A stretch of DNA of 64,000 nucleotides. It comes from DATARH01 sp963789255. GTDB lineage: Bacteria; Pseudomonadota; Alphaproteobacteria; ATCC43930; CGMCC-115725. This document shows positions 29,868-40,956 of this stretch, in pieces; position 1 is the first letter of the stretch, and each line of letters begins with the position of its first letter. The DNA lies in the NCBI GenBank assembly GCA_963789255.1, contig CAWBJW010000002.1, forward strand, positions 2,108,001-2,172,000. The letters run 5' to 3'. Made by a program: the position numbers and the translations under genes. The notes beneath the pieces are model-generated. The model saw only the letters and a list, made by a program, of their open reading frames with translations, had not been told where the DNA came from and did not search any database.

Positions 29868-32592
29868 ATGCAGACGACCAACGACATCCGCACCGCGTTT
29901 CTCGATTACTTCGCCGGTCACGGCCATGAGGTCGTGCCGTCGAGCCCGCTGGTGCCGCGCAACGACCCGACCCTCTTGTTCACCAACGCCGGCATGGTTC
30001 AGTTCAAGAACCTCTTCACCGGCGTCGAGAAGCGGCCTTATCAGCGCGCCGCCACGGCGCAGAAATGCGTGCGCGCGGGCGGCAAGCACAACGATCTCGA
30101 AAACGTCGGCTACACTGCCCGACATCACACCTTTTTTGAGATGCTCGGCAATTTCTCGTTCGGCGACTATTTCAAGGAGCGGGCGATCGAGTTCGCCTGG
30201 AACCTCATCGTGCGCGAGTTCGGGTTGGCTCGCGACCGCCTCCTCGTCACGGTTTATTCCGAAGACGACGAGGCGGCGCGGCTGTGGACCAAGATCTCCG
30301 GCCTGCCGGAGCAGCGCATTATCGGCATTCCGACATCGGACAATTTCTGGGCCATGGGCGATACCGGCCCGTGCGGCCCCTGTTCGGAAATCTTCTACGA
30401 TCACGGCGAGGCGATCCCCGGCGGTCCGCCCGGCGGCCCGGATGCGGATGGCGATCGTTTCGTCGAGATCTGGAACCTCGTCTTCATGCAGTTCGAGCAG
30501 CTGCCCGGCGGGGAACGCGTCGCCTTGCCGCGCCCCTCGATCGACACCGGCATGGGGCTCGAACGCATCGCCGCGGTATTGCAAGGCAAGCATGACAATT
30601 ACGACATCGACCTGTTCCGCGCGCTGATCCTGGCGTCGGCGGAGGCCTCGGGGGTCGCTGCCGACGGTCCGCAGGCAGTCTCGCACCGCGTCATATCAGA
30701 TCATCTGCGCGCCGCTGCGTTCCTGATTGCCGACGGCGTGCTGCCCGGCAAGGAAGGGCGCGGCTACGTGCTGCGCCGCATCATGCGGCGGGCGATGCGC
30801 CATGCGCAGATGCTCGGTTGCAAGGAGCCGCTGATGTGGCGGCTCGTGCCGGTCCTCGTCCAGCAGATGGGCGCGGCCTATCCCGAGCTGCTGCGCGCCC
30901 GGCCGCTGATCACCGAGACGCTGCGGCTCGAAGAGGAAGGATTCCGGCAAACGCTTGGCCGCGGGCTGGCGCTACTCGAGGACATGGCTGAAGGCAAGGG
31001 ACTGAAGGACGGCAAGACCCTCGATGGCAGTGTTGCTTTCGCCCTCTACGACACCTACGGCTTTCCGCTCGACCTGACGCAGGACATTCTGCGGCCGCGC
31101 GGCATCGCCGTGGACGTCGATAAGTTCGATCAGGAAATGGAACAGGCCCGCGCGCGCTCGCGCGCCTCCTGGGTCGGCTCGGGAGACGCGGCGACCGAAG
31201 CTACCTGGTTCGCGTTGCGCGACGAGATCGGGCCGACCGAGTTTCTTGGCTACGAGACCGAAACCGCCGAGGGGGTCATCCTGGCGATCCTGTGCGGCCC
31301 AGGCTCCGACGATCAGGCGCTCGTTGCTGAAGCCGGCGCGGGAGACGAGGTTGGAATCATCGTCAACCAGACGCCGTTCTATGCCGAGTCGGGCGGGCAG
31401 GTCGGCGACACCGGCGCGGTTTTCTCGGCGACGGGCGGCGAATTTGCGGTCCGCGATACCCAGAAGAAGGCCGGCGACTGCACTCCATCTCGGCGACGGT
31501 ACGGCATGGCACGCTGAAGGTCGGCGAGGCGGTCGAATTGCGTGTCGACGGCGGACGCCGGCGCGGTCTGCGCGCCAATCACTCGGTCACCCACCTGCTG
31601 CACCAGGCCCTGCGCCACCGGCTGGGCGAGCACGTCACGCAGAAGGGCTCGCTCGTAGCGCCCGACAGGCTGCGCTTCGATTTCAGCCACCCCAGGCCGC
31701 TGACGCCGGACGACATCGCCGCGATCGAAGCCGAGGTGAACGCCCAGATCCGCGATAACGGCGAGGTGCGCACCCGGCTCCTGACCCCCGAACGCGCGGT
31801 CGCCGAGGGCGCCCTGGCCCTGTTCGGCGAGAAATACGGCGACGAGGTCCGCGTCGTCTCAATGGGCGGGGCGATGGGCGGCCAGGTGCCGGTCAAATTG
31901 ATGGCGAGGAGCGGCCGTTCTCGGTCGAGCTGTGCGGCGGGACGCATGTCCGCCGCACCGGCGACATCGGCCTGTTCAAGATATCAGGCGAAAGCTCGGT
32001 CGCGTCGGGGGTACGCCGAATCGAGGCCCTGACCGGTGCTGCGGCCGAAACCTATCTCGCCGGCGAAGAAGATCTGCTGCGGCAATCGGCGGCGGCCTTG
32101 CGTACCAGCCCGGCCGAGCTGCCCGCCCGCGCTCGCGCGCCTCATGGACGAGCATCGCTGGCTCGAACGCGAGCTTGCCGAGGCACGCCGCGCCATCGCG
32201 GGGGGCGGCGCTCGGTCGGTGCCGCCGGCGGGCAAGCGGATCGCGGTGTCGCCTTCGATGGACGGCTTGTCGACGACGTGCCGGGCCGGGAGTTGCGTTC
32301 GCTCGCCGACGATTTGAAGCGGCGGATCGGTTCCGGCGTCGTCGCCGTGGTGTCGCGCGCCGAGGGAAAGGCGGCGATCGTCGTCGGGGTGACCGCCGAC
32401 CTCACCGATCGGTTCGACGCTGTCGAGTTGGTGCGCCGGGGAGCCGAGGCGCTGGGCGGCAAAGGCGGTGGCGGCCGGGCCGATATGGCTCAGGCGGGCG
32501 GGCCCGAGGCGGACCGCGCCGAGGCGGCGCTCGCCGCCGTCGAACAGGCGCTGCGAGGACGGGCGGACGAAGCCGCTGCGGCGCCGCGCTGA
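29868..32592 (+). CDS. alaS: alanyl-tRNA synthetase (four apparent frameshifts)
   Basis: Charges tRNA-Ala and edits mischarged Ser or Gly. The ATG at 29868 gives MQTTNDIRTAFLDYFAGHGH; motif 2 and 3 regions (FTNAGMVQFKNLF, ARHHTFFEMLGNFSFGDYF, DTGMGLERIAAVLQG) are intact. Four single-base errors then break the frame: a missing base at 31478 (GDL restored), a missing G at 31900 (KLDGEERPFSVELCGGTHV restored), an extra C at 32132 and a missing G at 32245. The editing domain (NHSVTHLLHQALR with H-x3-H, then CGGTHV) and the C-Ala oligomerisation tail are both present. The corrected length is near 908 residues. An essential single-copy enzyme is not expected to be broken, so these are consensus errors. 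Confidence 0.93.
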
Positions 32593-32799
32593 CCTCGCCC
32601 GCCACCCCGTCCGCGGCGGCGATTTGCCAATTGGTTGCGCACCGATGCGGCGATAGCCGCTCGCGCCACTCTCTAAGCCTTTGTAATGCAAAGAGTGATC
32701 GACATGGCTCGACGATATCGCCGCGGCGTCGCATGATTGGAAGGCCAGCACTGCGGGGGGTCCGCCGATCTGCTGGACGAGGGGGCGGGTGCGCAACGA

Positions 32800-33664
32800 A
32801 TGAAACGCTTCGACGCGGCGGCGTTCCTTCTCCTCGCGGTCGGCGCAGTCGCGCTCGCCGGATGCGAAGACGCTCCGTTTCACCTTGATCCGCTCAGTGT
32901 CAATGGCCGCGATGGCAGCGGCAAGCCGCTCGGCTATGACACCTTGATGCGCATTGGCGCCGCGGCCCAGGCCGGCGGCGATCTCGCCAACGCGGTGGGT
33001 ATCTATCGCCGTGCCGCCGCAATCGAACCTCAAGCGGTGGCGCCTTTCGTCGCTGCCGGCAACACGCTGCTCGAAATGGGCCAAGTCGCCGAAGCGCTGA
33101 TTGCCTTCAACTCGGCGCTTGCGCGCAATGACCACGATCCCGAAGCGTTGCGCGGCCTCGCCCGGGCCGAGCTGATGAGCGGCAAACCCGAGCTTGCCGG
33201 CCAGCCGCTCTCCGTCGCCTTTAAGGCTACGCCGAACGATCCCAAGCTCTTGCAGCTGATCGGCGTTGCCGATGATCTTGTCGGCCAGCACGAAGAAGCG
33301 CAAGCAAGGTATCGGCGCGCTCTTGAGCCGTTGCCGCGCGACCCCGGGCTTGTCGATCGACTTGGGCTTGTCGCTGGCGATGACCGGAAATTACGCCGAA
33401 GCCGTGGGCATCTTGCGCCCGCTCGCCACGGCAGTGACCTCGTCGCCGCGCGAGCGGCAGACGCTGGCGCTCATCTACGGGCTGCAAGGCGATCGCCGCG
33501 CGGCGGAGCAGATGGCCCGGCTCGACCTGGATCCTGAGTCCGCGCGGCGCAACCTCGCCTATTACGACGGCTTGCGGCGCCTGTCACCGGAAGCGCGTCA
33601 GCGCGCGATCCTGTCCCTTGGCACGCGGTCTGCGGCCAAGGCGGTAGCCGCGAACGGACAATAG
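32800..33664 (+). CDS. tadD: TadD-like TPR lipoprotein of the Tad pilus locus (one apparent frameshift at ~33344)
   Basis: Outer-membrane lipoprotein that helps assemble the Flp/Tad secretin. The ATG at 32800 gives a lipoprotein signal (LLLAVGAVALAGC, lipobox LAGC). Several TPR units follow, such as GGDLANAVGIYRRAAAIEP and MGQVAEALIAFNSALARND. One extra C in the CCCC near 33344 breaks the frame; removing it restores DPGLSIDLGLSLAMTGNYAE and the tail to the stop at 33664, for 287 residues. It is on the + strand and converges with tadC, whose 3' end overlaps by about 80 bases. Its family link to Tad rests on the TPR plus lipobox plan and the neighbourhood. Confidence 0.75.
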
Positions 33665-34823
33665 CCGCTCGCCGGCATCCGCGGCGCTTGGGCCGCGCCT
33701 TCCGCTCCTCACGCCCCGGCCGAAACCAGCCGTGGGGTTTACCGCCCGGCCGTTCCGCTTGAGCCTGCTGTTGGAAGAGCTTGCTCCGGTGCTGGTCGAG
33801 CCGGCCGTCGACGTGCTCGTGGCCCTCCCCTTTGAGAAAGTGTCGATGATGCTGAGCGCCGCCGGACCGAGCAGCACGATAAACAGTGTCGGAAGGATGA
33901 AGAGGATCATCGGGACAGTCAGCATCGCCGGCAGGCGTGCCGCCTTTTCCTCGGCACGGACGAGACGCGCGTCGCGGAATTCGGCAGCCAGGATGCGCAA
34001 GGATTGGGCCAGTGGCGTACCAAATTTGGCGGTCTGCAGCAGGGTATTCACCACGCCGCGAACCGATGCCATGTTGGTCCGGGCGTTGAGATTTTCGAAT
34101 GCCAGCCGGCGCTCGGGAAGATAGGTCAATTCGGCGGCGGTCAGGCCGAATTCCTCGCTGCAGCTCCGGCCAAGTCAGCTCGAGTTCGCGCGCCACGCGC
34201 TGCAGCGCGGCGTCGAGGCTAAGCCCGGCCTCGGCGCAAATGACCAATAAGTCGAGTGCGTCGGGCAGCCCGAGCTCCATTTGATGAGCCCGTTTTTTAA
34301 TCAGGTTTCTTATGAAAACGTCGGGGGCGAAAAAGCCGAGCACTGCCGCGCCAAGCGCCCCGAAAATTCGGTATTTATCCGGGACCGGGATCATGTGAGG
34401 GCCGTACGAATTGGCAAGGAAGATCGCGCCGAACACAAACGGCATGGCGAGGCGCGCGAACAAATATCGAATCATCGCCTCGTTGGAGCGCATCCCCGCC
34501 TGCGCGAGCAGCATGCGCGCGTCATGCGCGTGCTGCGAACGCAACAGGTTTAGGCGTGTTACCACCTGGCTCATCGCCCCTGCCGCGGTGACCCTCTGCC
34601 GCCCGCGTCTTGTCTCGATCGCCGTCTGGCGCAGGCCTTCCCGGCGCTGCATGATCTGCGCATAGCGCCGCTCGTAGGGGTTGTGGCCGCGCAAGGCCTG
34701 CCATATCGCAAGAAAGGCCACCAAGATCGCCAAGGAAGCTAGGCCGGCAATCAGATCATTGGGGCTGAGCCAACCCGGCAGCCAGTCCTCAAGCCTGAAG
34801 TCCTCTAAGCGAGTGCTGGTCAT
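33584..34823 (-). CDS. tadC: TadC-type inner-membrane pilus assembly protein (frameshift at ~34160; extended C-terminus)
   Basis: Polytopic platform protein of the Tad secretion system, working with TadB and the TadA ATPase. The ATG at 34823 overlaps the tadB stop as ATGA. The frame runs through PDALDLLVICAEAGLSLDAA and LQRVARELELTWPELQ, then needs one base changed near 34160 to continue EEFGLTAAELTYLPERRLAFE. It ends with the conserved LTVPMILFILPTLFIVLLGP and SIIDTFSKG. Homologues stop about there, near 330 residues. Here the frame runs on for another 80 Ser/Thr/Arg-rich residues and overlaps tadD, probably because a stop was lost to another indel. Confidence 0.85.
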
Positions 34824-35816
34824 ATTTCAAACCGCGCCATCTTGACCATGATTGCGATACCAGTGAGGAGCATCCCGATGGCGACCCCCAGCAGCATGAG
34901 TCCGCGAACGTCGCTAAACAGCGGCGCAATGTAGGTCGGCGAAGTAATCATCAGGATGGCCGTGACGAGGATCGGCAGTGAGCCGAGGATCATCGTGCTG
35001 GCGCGCGCTTCGCTCGCCATCGCGCGCGCCTTCGCCCGCATCGCGCGGCGGGCCCGCAGCACATTGGAGAGATTGTTCAACGTCTCGGCCAGATTGCCAC
35101 CGGTCTCGCGCTGCACGTTCAACGCGATGATGAAAAACCGGAACTCCGGCGCTTCGATACGCTTGGCGATGTCCCACAGCAGGGAGTCGAGGTCGCGGCC
35201 GAGGCGCATACCCGACCTCGATGCCGCGGAATTCGACCCCCACCGGATCGCCGATCTCCTGGCCCGCATTGACGATTGCCTCGCTGATCGGCAAGCCCGC
35301 GCGCAGCGCGCGGACCATCAGGTCGATCGCCTCGGGAAACAAGCGGATAAAGGCGGCCACGCGGCGTCTTCCCATGCGGCCGACCAGGTAATGCGGTATA
35401 AACATACCGATCGCGATGCCGAACAGCAGGCTCGGCACCGGGCCGAACCTGAAGAAAATCAAAAAGCCCAGGGTCGCAACGACGATGACCGCGATCGACG
35501 CGAGCATGTACTGCCCGACGCTGATTCGTACGGCCGGTTTTTCCCAGCCGCTCGACGAGAACCTCGCGACGGGGCAGCAGCCGAAAGATGCGATCGATGC
35601 CGGGCGTGGCGCTGCCGCGGCGCTGCATGCGATCGCGTCAGAATGTCGCCGCTGCCCGCTGTTGCCGCCTTGCGCGTCGTGACCTGCCTGCAGGCGCCGC
35701 GTGAAGCGGCGCGAGCCGGCAGATTCGAAGGCAAAAACGACCAGCACCAAAGTGAGCCCGATCATCAATCCGATGACGATCGCGATCGCCGTTGTCGGGT
35801 CGAGCCCTCCGATCAT
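34820..35816 (-). CDS. tadB: TadB-type inner-membrane pilus assembly protein (about four frameshifts)
   Basis: Paralogue and partner of TadC in the inner-membrane platform. The ATG at 35816 starts three bases after the tadA stop, with the first membrane helix TAIAIVIGLMIGLTLVLVVF. Stitching four frame changes (near 35690, 35640, 35530 and 35210) restores RRLQAVTTRKAATAGSGD, then RGSATPGIDRIFRLLPRREV, then ISVGQYMLASIAVIVVATLG, then GRDLDSLLWDIAKRIEAPEF. The type II/IV F-domain motif GLPISEAIVNAGQEIGDPVG is intact, as are the C-terminal helices. About 332 residues in all, the normal size. The error density is the highest in the window. Confidence 0.85.
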
Positions 35817-35819
35817 GGC

Positions 35820-37523
35820 TCAAATCACCTCGAGCAGCGCCCGGTCGAGACCAAAATACTCGGCGCGCGGCAGAAAGGCGGGGCGGATGCCGCTCGGCTG
35901 GAACGTCGCCGCGTAATTTGCCGTCGGCGCCCTCGCCCTGGAATTGGAAGGTGAACAGATCCTGGGTGGTGATGATTTCGCCCTCCATCCCCACCACTTC
36001 GGTGACCTGGGTTACCCGGCGCATGACCGTCGCGCATGCGGTTGACTTGGCAGATCAGATGTACCGCCGAGGCGATCTGGGTTCGTGTCGCCTTCGATGG
36101 CAGGTTGATGCCGGCCATGCCGATCATGTTTTCGAGGCGGGTCAGCGCCTCGCGAGGATTGTTGGCATGGATCGTGCTCATCGAGCCGTCATGGCCAGTG
36201 TTCATCGCTTGCAGCATGTCGAGCGCCTCTTCGCCGCGGCACTCGCCGATGATGATCCGGTCCGGCCGCATGCGAAGGGCGTTCTTCAGCAGATCGCGCA
36301 TATTGATCTCGCCGGTGCCCTCGAGATTGGCCGTGCGGGTCTCGAGGCGGACGACGTGCGGCTGCTGGAGCTGCAATTCGGCGGCATCCTCGATCGTCAC
36401 CGTGCGCTCGGTGCTGTCGATCATGCGCGAGAGCGCGTTCAGCAGCGTCGTCTTGCCCGAGCCGGTGCCGCCGGAGATCAGGATGTTGAGCCGGCAACGT
36501 GCCGCGATCTTCAAGATCGTCGCCATCGCCGGCGAGATGCTGGCGTTGGCGCGCCATGGTGTCGAGCGTGATTGTCTTCTTGGAGAATTTGCGGATCGAG
36601 ATCGATGCGCCGTCGATCGCCAGCGGTGGGATGATGATGTTGACGCGGCTGCCGTCAGGCAGGCGGGCGTCGACGAGCGGCCGCGACTCGTCGATCCGGC
36701 GACCAATCCGCGTCACGATCTTGGTGCAGATGTTCATCAGGTGCGGGTCGTCGCGGAATGCACGTCCGTCAGTTCGAGCTTGCCGCGCCGCTCGACGTAA
36801 ACCTGCTTCGGCCCATTGACCATGATATCGCTGATGGTCTCGTCGGCGATCAGCGGTTCGAGCGGGCCGAGCCCCAGCATGTCGGCGATCAGCGACTCGA
36901 CGAGTTCGCGCTGCTCGGTGAAATTCAGCTGGATCTTGGTCTCGGCGAGGAGTTCCTTGACCCAGCCGGTAAGCTGCGCCTCAAAGGCCGGGCGCGGCAT
37001 CTCGGCCGCTGCGGCAACGTCCATGTGCTCGAGCACGAGCGGCTGGATCTGCGCCTTGGCCGCTTCGATCGCGGCCTTGTGGGGGTTGCGCCGGTTTGCG
37101 GCATCGGCGCCGCCCGGCGTGAGCAGCGTCTGCATGATGTCGGTGACGAGATCGCGGCGCGAGAGCGGATTGGCCTCGATCGCGTGGCGGACGAAATAGG
37201 CCTGCACCGCAGCGTCGACGATTTTGGCGAGATCGCCGCGGCTCAAGCAGCGCGCGCCGTTCCGGCCGGATCTCGACCCCGAGGCGGGCGCTCAAGTTCT
37301 TCGCGGGCGATGGCAAGGCGGTCCTCGATCGGCAGATTGCGGCTCCAGCGGCGGGATCGCGCGCTGACCGGATCCGTGAATTCCGGCAGCGGAGCATCGG
37401 TCAGCGCCAGTGCCTGCCATCGACGCCTGCCATCGAACTCTGCCATCGACGTTGACCCGTCGCGCCGACAAGTTCGGCGATGCGCGCGTCGAGCCCGCCT
37501 TGGGTGTTCTGCCGTCCGAACAT
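35820..37523 (-). CDS. cpaF: TadA/CpaF secretion ATPase (several frameshifts)
   Basis: Hexameric VirB11-like ATPase that powers Flp pilus assembly. The ATG at 37523 (MFGRQNTQGGLDARIAELVG) lies two bases after the TadZ stop. The pieces, in order, are RDLVTDIMQTLLTPGG, LGLGPLEPLIADETISDIMV, NIIIPPLAIDGASISIRKFS, Walker A ISGGTGSGKTTLLNAL, the Asp box IIIGECRGEEALDML, MSTIHANNPREALTRLENMI, and the end GIRPAFLPRAEYFGLDRALL. At least five frame changes are needed to join them. All catalytic motifs are present, so the gene is probably whole in the organism. The N-terminal 150 residues are variable and their exact join is uncertain. Confidence 0.87.
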
Positions 37524-37525
37524 CG

Positions 37526-38742
37526 TTACCATCGCGAGAACCCAAAGAGTTTGCGCTTTTGCGTCTCGCCGGTGCCGGCGAGGGCGGCGATCAGCTGCTC
37601 GATTTCGCGCACCACCGGGCTGCGGGGGGCAGCGACCGGCAGCGGCTGACCGGCATTGGTGGCCGCACCGACTGATTTGGCGTCGTGCGACAGGGTCGCG
37701 TCAAGGGGTTTGCCGACGGCCTTTTCGAACTCGGACTTGCCGACCGTGGCGCGCTCGCCGCTGGCGCCGGCATCGATCAGCATCACCTGGGTCTGCGGTG
37801 CGTGCTCGCGCATCAAGGTTTGCAAGCGGATGTAGTCGCGCAACCCGGCAAGGCTGCGCTCGCACATGATCACCACCCGGTTCGCTGCGCCGAGTACGAC
37901 CCGCTGGGTCGGCGTCACCCAGCGCGGCAGATCAATGACGACCCAGGAGAATTTGCGGCGCAGCTCGTACAACAGGACGTCGATTGCCCCGGCATCGATC
38001 ATCAGCGTCTCGGCGACCGCCGCCTCGGCGGCAAGGATCCGCAACGTATCCGATACCTTGACCGTCGCGCGATCGACGAACAGGGCATCGATGCGCGAGG
38101 GCTGTTCCAGAGCTTCGCACAATCCGCTGCCGGGATCGCTGTCGAGATTGAGCGCCACCGTTCCGAAATGCAGATCGAGGTCGAGGAGCACGGTGGCTTC
38201 TTTGTGCTGCTCGGCCAGCAGCCAAGCGCAGGCCACCGCGGTTGTCGTGGTCCCGACGCCGCCCCGGCTTCCGATGAACGCGACAACCTGGCCGAGGCCC
38301 GCGCCAGCCCCGCCGCTCGTTGTGCTGATGCGCTTTTCGAGACCGATCGCGAGCGCCTCGCGGCTGACCGGCTTGACCAGATAATCCGACGCGCCGGCGG
38401 CGAGCAGATCGCGGAATAGGCCGACATCGTTCACGGTGCCGAGAGCCAGGATCTTGAGGTCGGCGCCGCCGACCGAGCGAGCGGCGCTCGAGCTCGGCGA
38501 TCGGTGCGGTCGAGTTCGGAGAGATCGAGGATCAGGACGCGCGGATTGCCGCCCTCGCGGATGCGCCGCAGGGCGGCATCCAGCGTCGGCTCGAGCGCCA
38601 GCTCGTCTTCGAGCTGCAACTCGCGGATGATCCCCTGGACGCGGTCGAGGGTCGGCTGATCCTGGAGGACGGCGACGACGCCTTCGCGATCAGGCTTTTT
38701 CGCAGCGACGGGGGTGGCGCTGGTTGCGGTGGCTGCTCTCAT
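37526..38742 (-). CDS. cpaE: TadZ/CpaE localisation ATPase (frameshifts near 38480)
   Basis: MinD/ParA-like protein that positions the Tad machine at a pole. An N-terminal receiver-like domain (about residues 20-140, RVLILDLSELD and GASDYLVKP) precedes the ATPase-like domain (FIGSRGGVGTTTTAVACAWL), where the signature lysine of the deviant Walker A is absent, as in many CpaE proteins. The ATG at 38742 overlaps the cpaD stop as ATGA. Between about 38470 and 38500 one or two indels break the frame. Restored, it reads IAELERRSL and then GGADLKILALGTVNDVGLFR. The C-terminus ends KRKLFGFSRW, just before cpaF. Confidence 0.87.
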
Positions 38743-39428
38743 GGTTGACTTCCGGCGGTACCAGCTCCGGTGGCGGCGGCTGGGGCCGGCGCCCCCGATG
38801 CCGCAACCGGTCCCAGCGCAGTCGCGGCCGGCAGCGTGATCGCGTCCTTCTCATAACGCTGCACCGCAGCGGCGGCGGGGATGGCATCGGTCAGCCCAAG
38901 CGGCCGGCCTTCTGCGAGGTCGGTCGGGCTCGCCACACTCTGCCCGAAATCGACCGCCGTCGCGCAACCGAAATTGCTGGACACGCTGTTGGTGAAGTCG
39001 AGGGAGGCCTGCTTGCTCCAATTGGGGCACGGCGGCAAGGTAACGAGGTATCGCCCGGTCGCGAGGATTGCGCGATTGGGCGGGACGGCGCCGAGCATCC
39101 CGGCGTTGGCGATTACGCGGTAGCGCAGCAGTTCGGCAGCAATCGTGTCGAAGCGCGCCGCGGCAAGGCCGGGGCTGCCGGCGGCCGCCACCGTGACGTT
39201 GTCGGATGGCGCGATCCCACCGCTCGCCGCCAGCGCCCGCAGCCGCGCAGCGTCGCGGGCCACGAGTTGGCTGGACCCCGGCAGGAAGCGCACAGTGATG
39301 CTCGCTGTCGCGTTATCGAGAACCAGGGCCTTGGGCGCTTCGCTCTCGGTGTATTCCGCTGCTCCGGGCCGGCAGGCCGCCAGCGCCAGCAGGAGGGCAA
39401 CGCCAACCAGGCAGGGTTGCAGCTTCAT
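38739..39428 (-). CDS. cpaD: CpaD-type pilus assembly lipoprotein
   Basis: 229-residue lipoprotein of the Tad system that acts with the CpaC secretin at the outer membrane. The signal MKLQPCLVGVALLLALAAC has a lipobox with the acylated Cys at about 19. The body has a CpaD-like beta region: ITVRFLPGSSQLVARDAARL, AILATGRYLVTLPPCPNWSK, and SSNFGCATAVDFGQSVASPTDL with the conserved paired cysteines. The C-terminal 40 residues are a Pro/Ala/Gly-rich linker. It overlaps cpaE by four bases and lies 16 bases after cpaC. It is one of the few genes of this operon with an undisturbed frame. Confidence 0.88.
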   Translation of the reverse strand: MKLQPCLVGVALLLALAACRPGAAEYTESEAPKALVLDNATASITVRFLPGSSQLVARDAARLRALAASGGIAPSDNVTVAAAGSPGLAAARFDTIAAELLRYRVIANAGMLGAVPPNRAILATGRYLVTLPPCPNWSKQASLDFTNSVSSNFGCATAVDFGQSVASPTDLAEGRPLGLTDAIPAAAAVQRYEKDAITLPAATALGPVAASGAPAPAAATGAGTAGSQP

Positions 39429-39444
39429 GGCTCACTCCTCCCGA

Positions 39445-40948
39445 TCAATCGAGGCGAAACCCGACCGGGCCGATAAGGCCCTGGCCGCCGGCGCCGAGCG
39501 GGCCTTTCGCCGGCGCGGGCAGGGTCTGCCGATAGCTATCGGCATTGATGACCTGTTGTGCGTCATGCGGCGGGACGAAGCCGTCGGTCGGCGTCGCCAG
39601 GCTGGTCAGCGTCGGCTTGACGAGGTACGGCGTGACGATGATGACGAGACTCGCTCTCGTTCCGCTGGAACTGCTCGGAGCGGAACAACTGGCCGAGGAT
39701 CGGGAGGTCGCCCAGCGCCGGGACCTTGGAAATGCTCTGCGTCGAGTTGTCCTGCAGCAGCCCGCCAAGCATGAAACTCTGGCCGCTGCCCAGGTCGACC
39801 GTCGTTTCGGCGGTCCGCTCCGTCAGGGCGGGGATCGTGATCGTGGCGGTCGCACTGATCGGCACAGACACCGCTCCGGTGGAGTGAGTTGGCTGACCTC
39901 GGTCCGGATGTGCATGTTCAGATGCTCGGCATCGATAATGGTCGGGGTGACATCGAGCGATACGCCGTACTTCTTGAATTCGACCGTGATCGTGTTCACG
40001 CCGCCCGTGGTCGATCCGGCAATCGGGACCGGGAATTCGCCGCCGGCGAGGAAACTTGCGGGCTGCCCGTTGGTCGCGGTCAGGTTCGGTTCGGCGAGGG
40101 TGGTCAAGAGGCCTTCTTGCGCCAGGGCATCGACGGTCGCCTGGGTTAACCAGCTCGCTCCGCCGAATATGACACCGAACGAGGCGGGCGTACTGCCGGC
40201 CACGCTGGTCGGGTTCGTCGTAAAGAAGTTGGTGTGATGGCTGCCCCCCAGGATGTTGCTTGCGGGGTTCGTGAGGGTGTTCCAGTTGACGCCGAGCGAC
40301 TTCAGCACGCTGCGGTCTACCTCGGCGATCTTGACCCGGATATTGACCTGGTTCGGCGTGGCGACGGTCATCCGGTTGACCACGGTGCTCTTGGTCTCGC
40401 CGGCGATCGAGGCGGCAAGGCTGCGCAGCTTTTCGGCGCGCCCGGCGCTCGACACGTTGCCGCTCAGGACGAGCGAGTTGTCCACCGAGTCTGACCGTGA
40501 CGTTGTCGCCGGGGGCGACCGTGCTCAGGGTTTGGCGCACCCGCGACAGATCCTGTTCGACCCGCACGGGCGCATTCAGCAAAACCTCGTCCTTGGAGTC
40601 AACCGCATAGAGCACCGTCTCGCCCGGGGTCTTGGCCGTAACGTATATCATCACGGGCGATTTGACCTGTACATCGGCGACATCCGGGTTGGCGATGAAC
40701 ACCGTGCTTGCCGGGCGCGGCAAGCGAATGAGCGAGCCTTTGCCGGCCTCGATCACGATCGGCGGCCCGCTTGCGCGAACCTGAGCGGCCCGGCCGGGCG
40801 GTCCCGCGTCGGGTGGCGGCGAGGCAGTCGCCGGCGGCCCGGCGGTTGCGGCGGGAGCGGCGGCCGGCGACGCGGGCTCGCCGGCATTGACAGCGACGGT
40901 CAGCGCCAACCCCGACGCCGCGGCCGCGAGAACCAGAAATTTGCGCAT
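39445..40948 (-). CDS. cpaC: CpaC/RcpA outer-membrane secretin (about three frameshifts)
   Basis: Forms the outer-membrane channel of the Tad system. The ATG at 40948 opens a Sec signal (FLVLAAAASGLALTVAVNAG), then a Pro/Ala-rich stretch and the N-terminal BON/pilus domain (KGSLIRLPRPASTVFIANPD). A break near 40490 joins to VRLVDNSLVLSGNVSSAGRA-type sequence and VNIRVKIAEVDRSVLKSLGV. Breaks near 39890 and 39655 then join the secretin core, which includes GGEFPVPIAGSTTGGVNTI, LGSGQSFMLGGLLQDN and RSEQFQRNESE, to VIIVTPYLVKP and the C-terminal tail. About 500 residues when joined, a normal size. Confidence 0.87.
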
Positions 40949-40956
40949 TACATCCC

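Noticed and set aside
29820..32592. alaS as a pseudogene
   Set aside because: Four single-base corrections restore an entire conserved enzyme, and the gene is essential, so assembly error is more likely.
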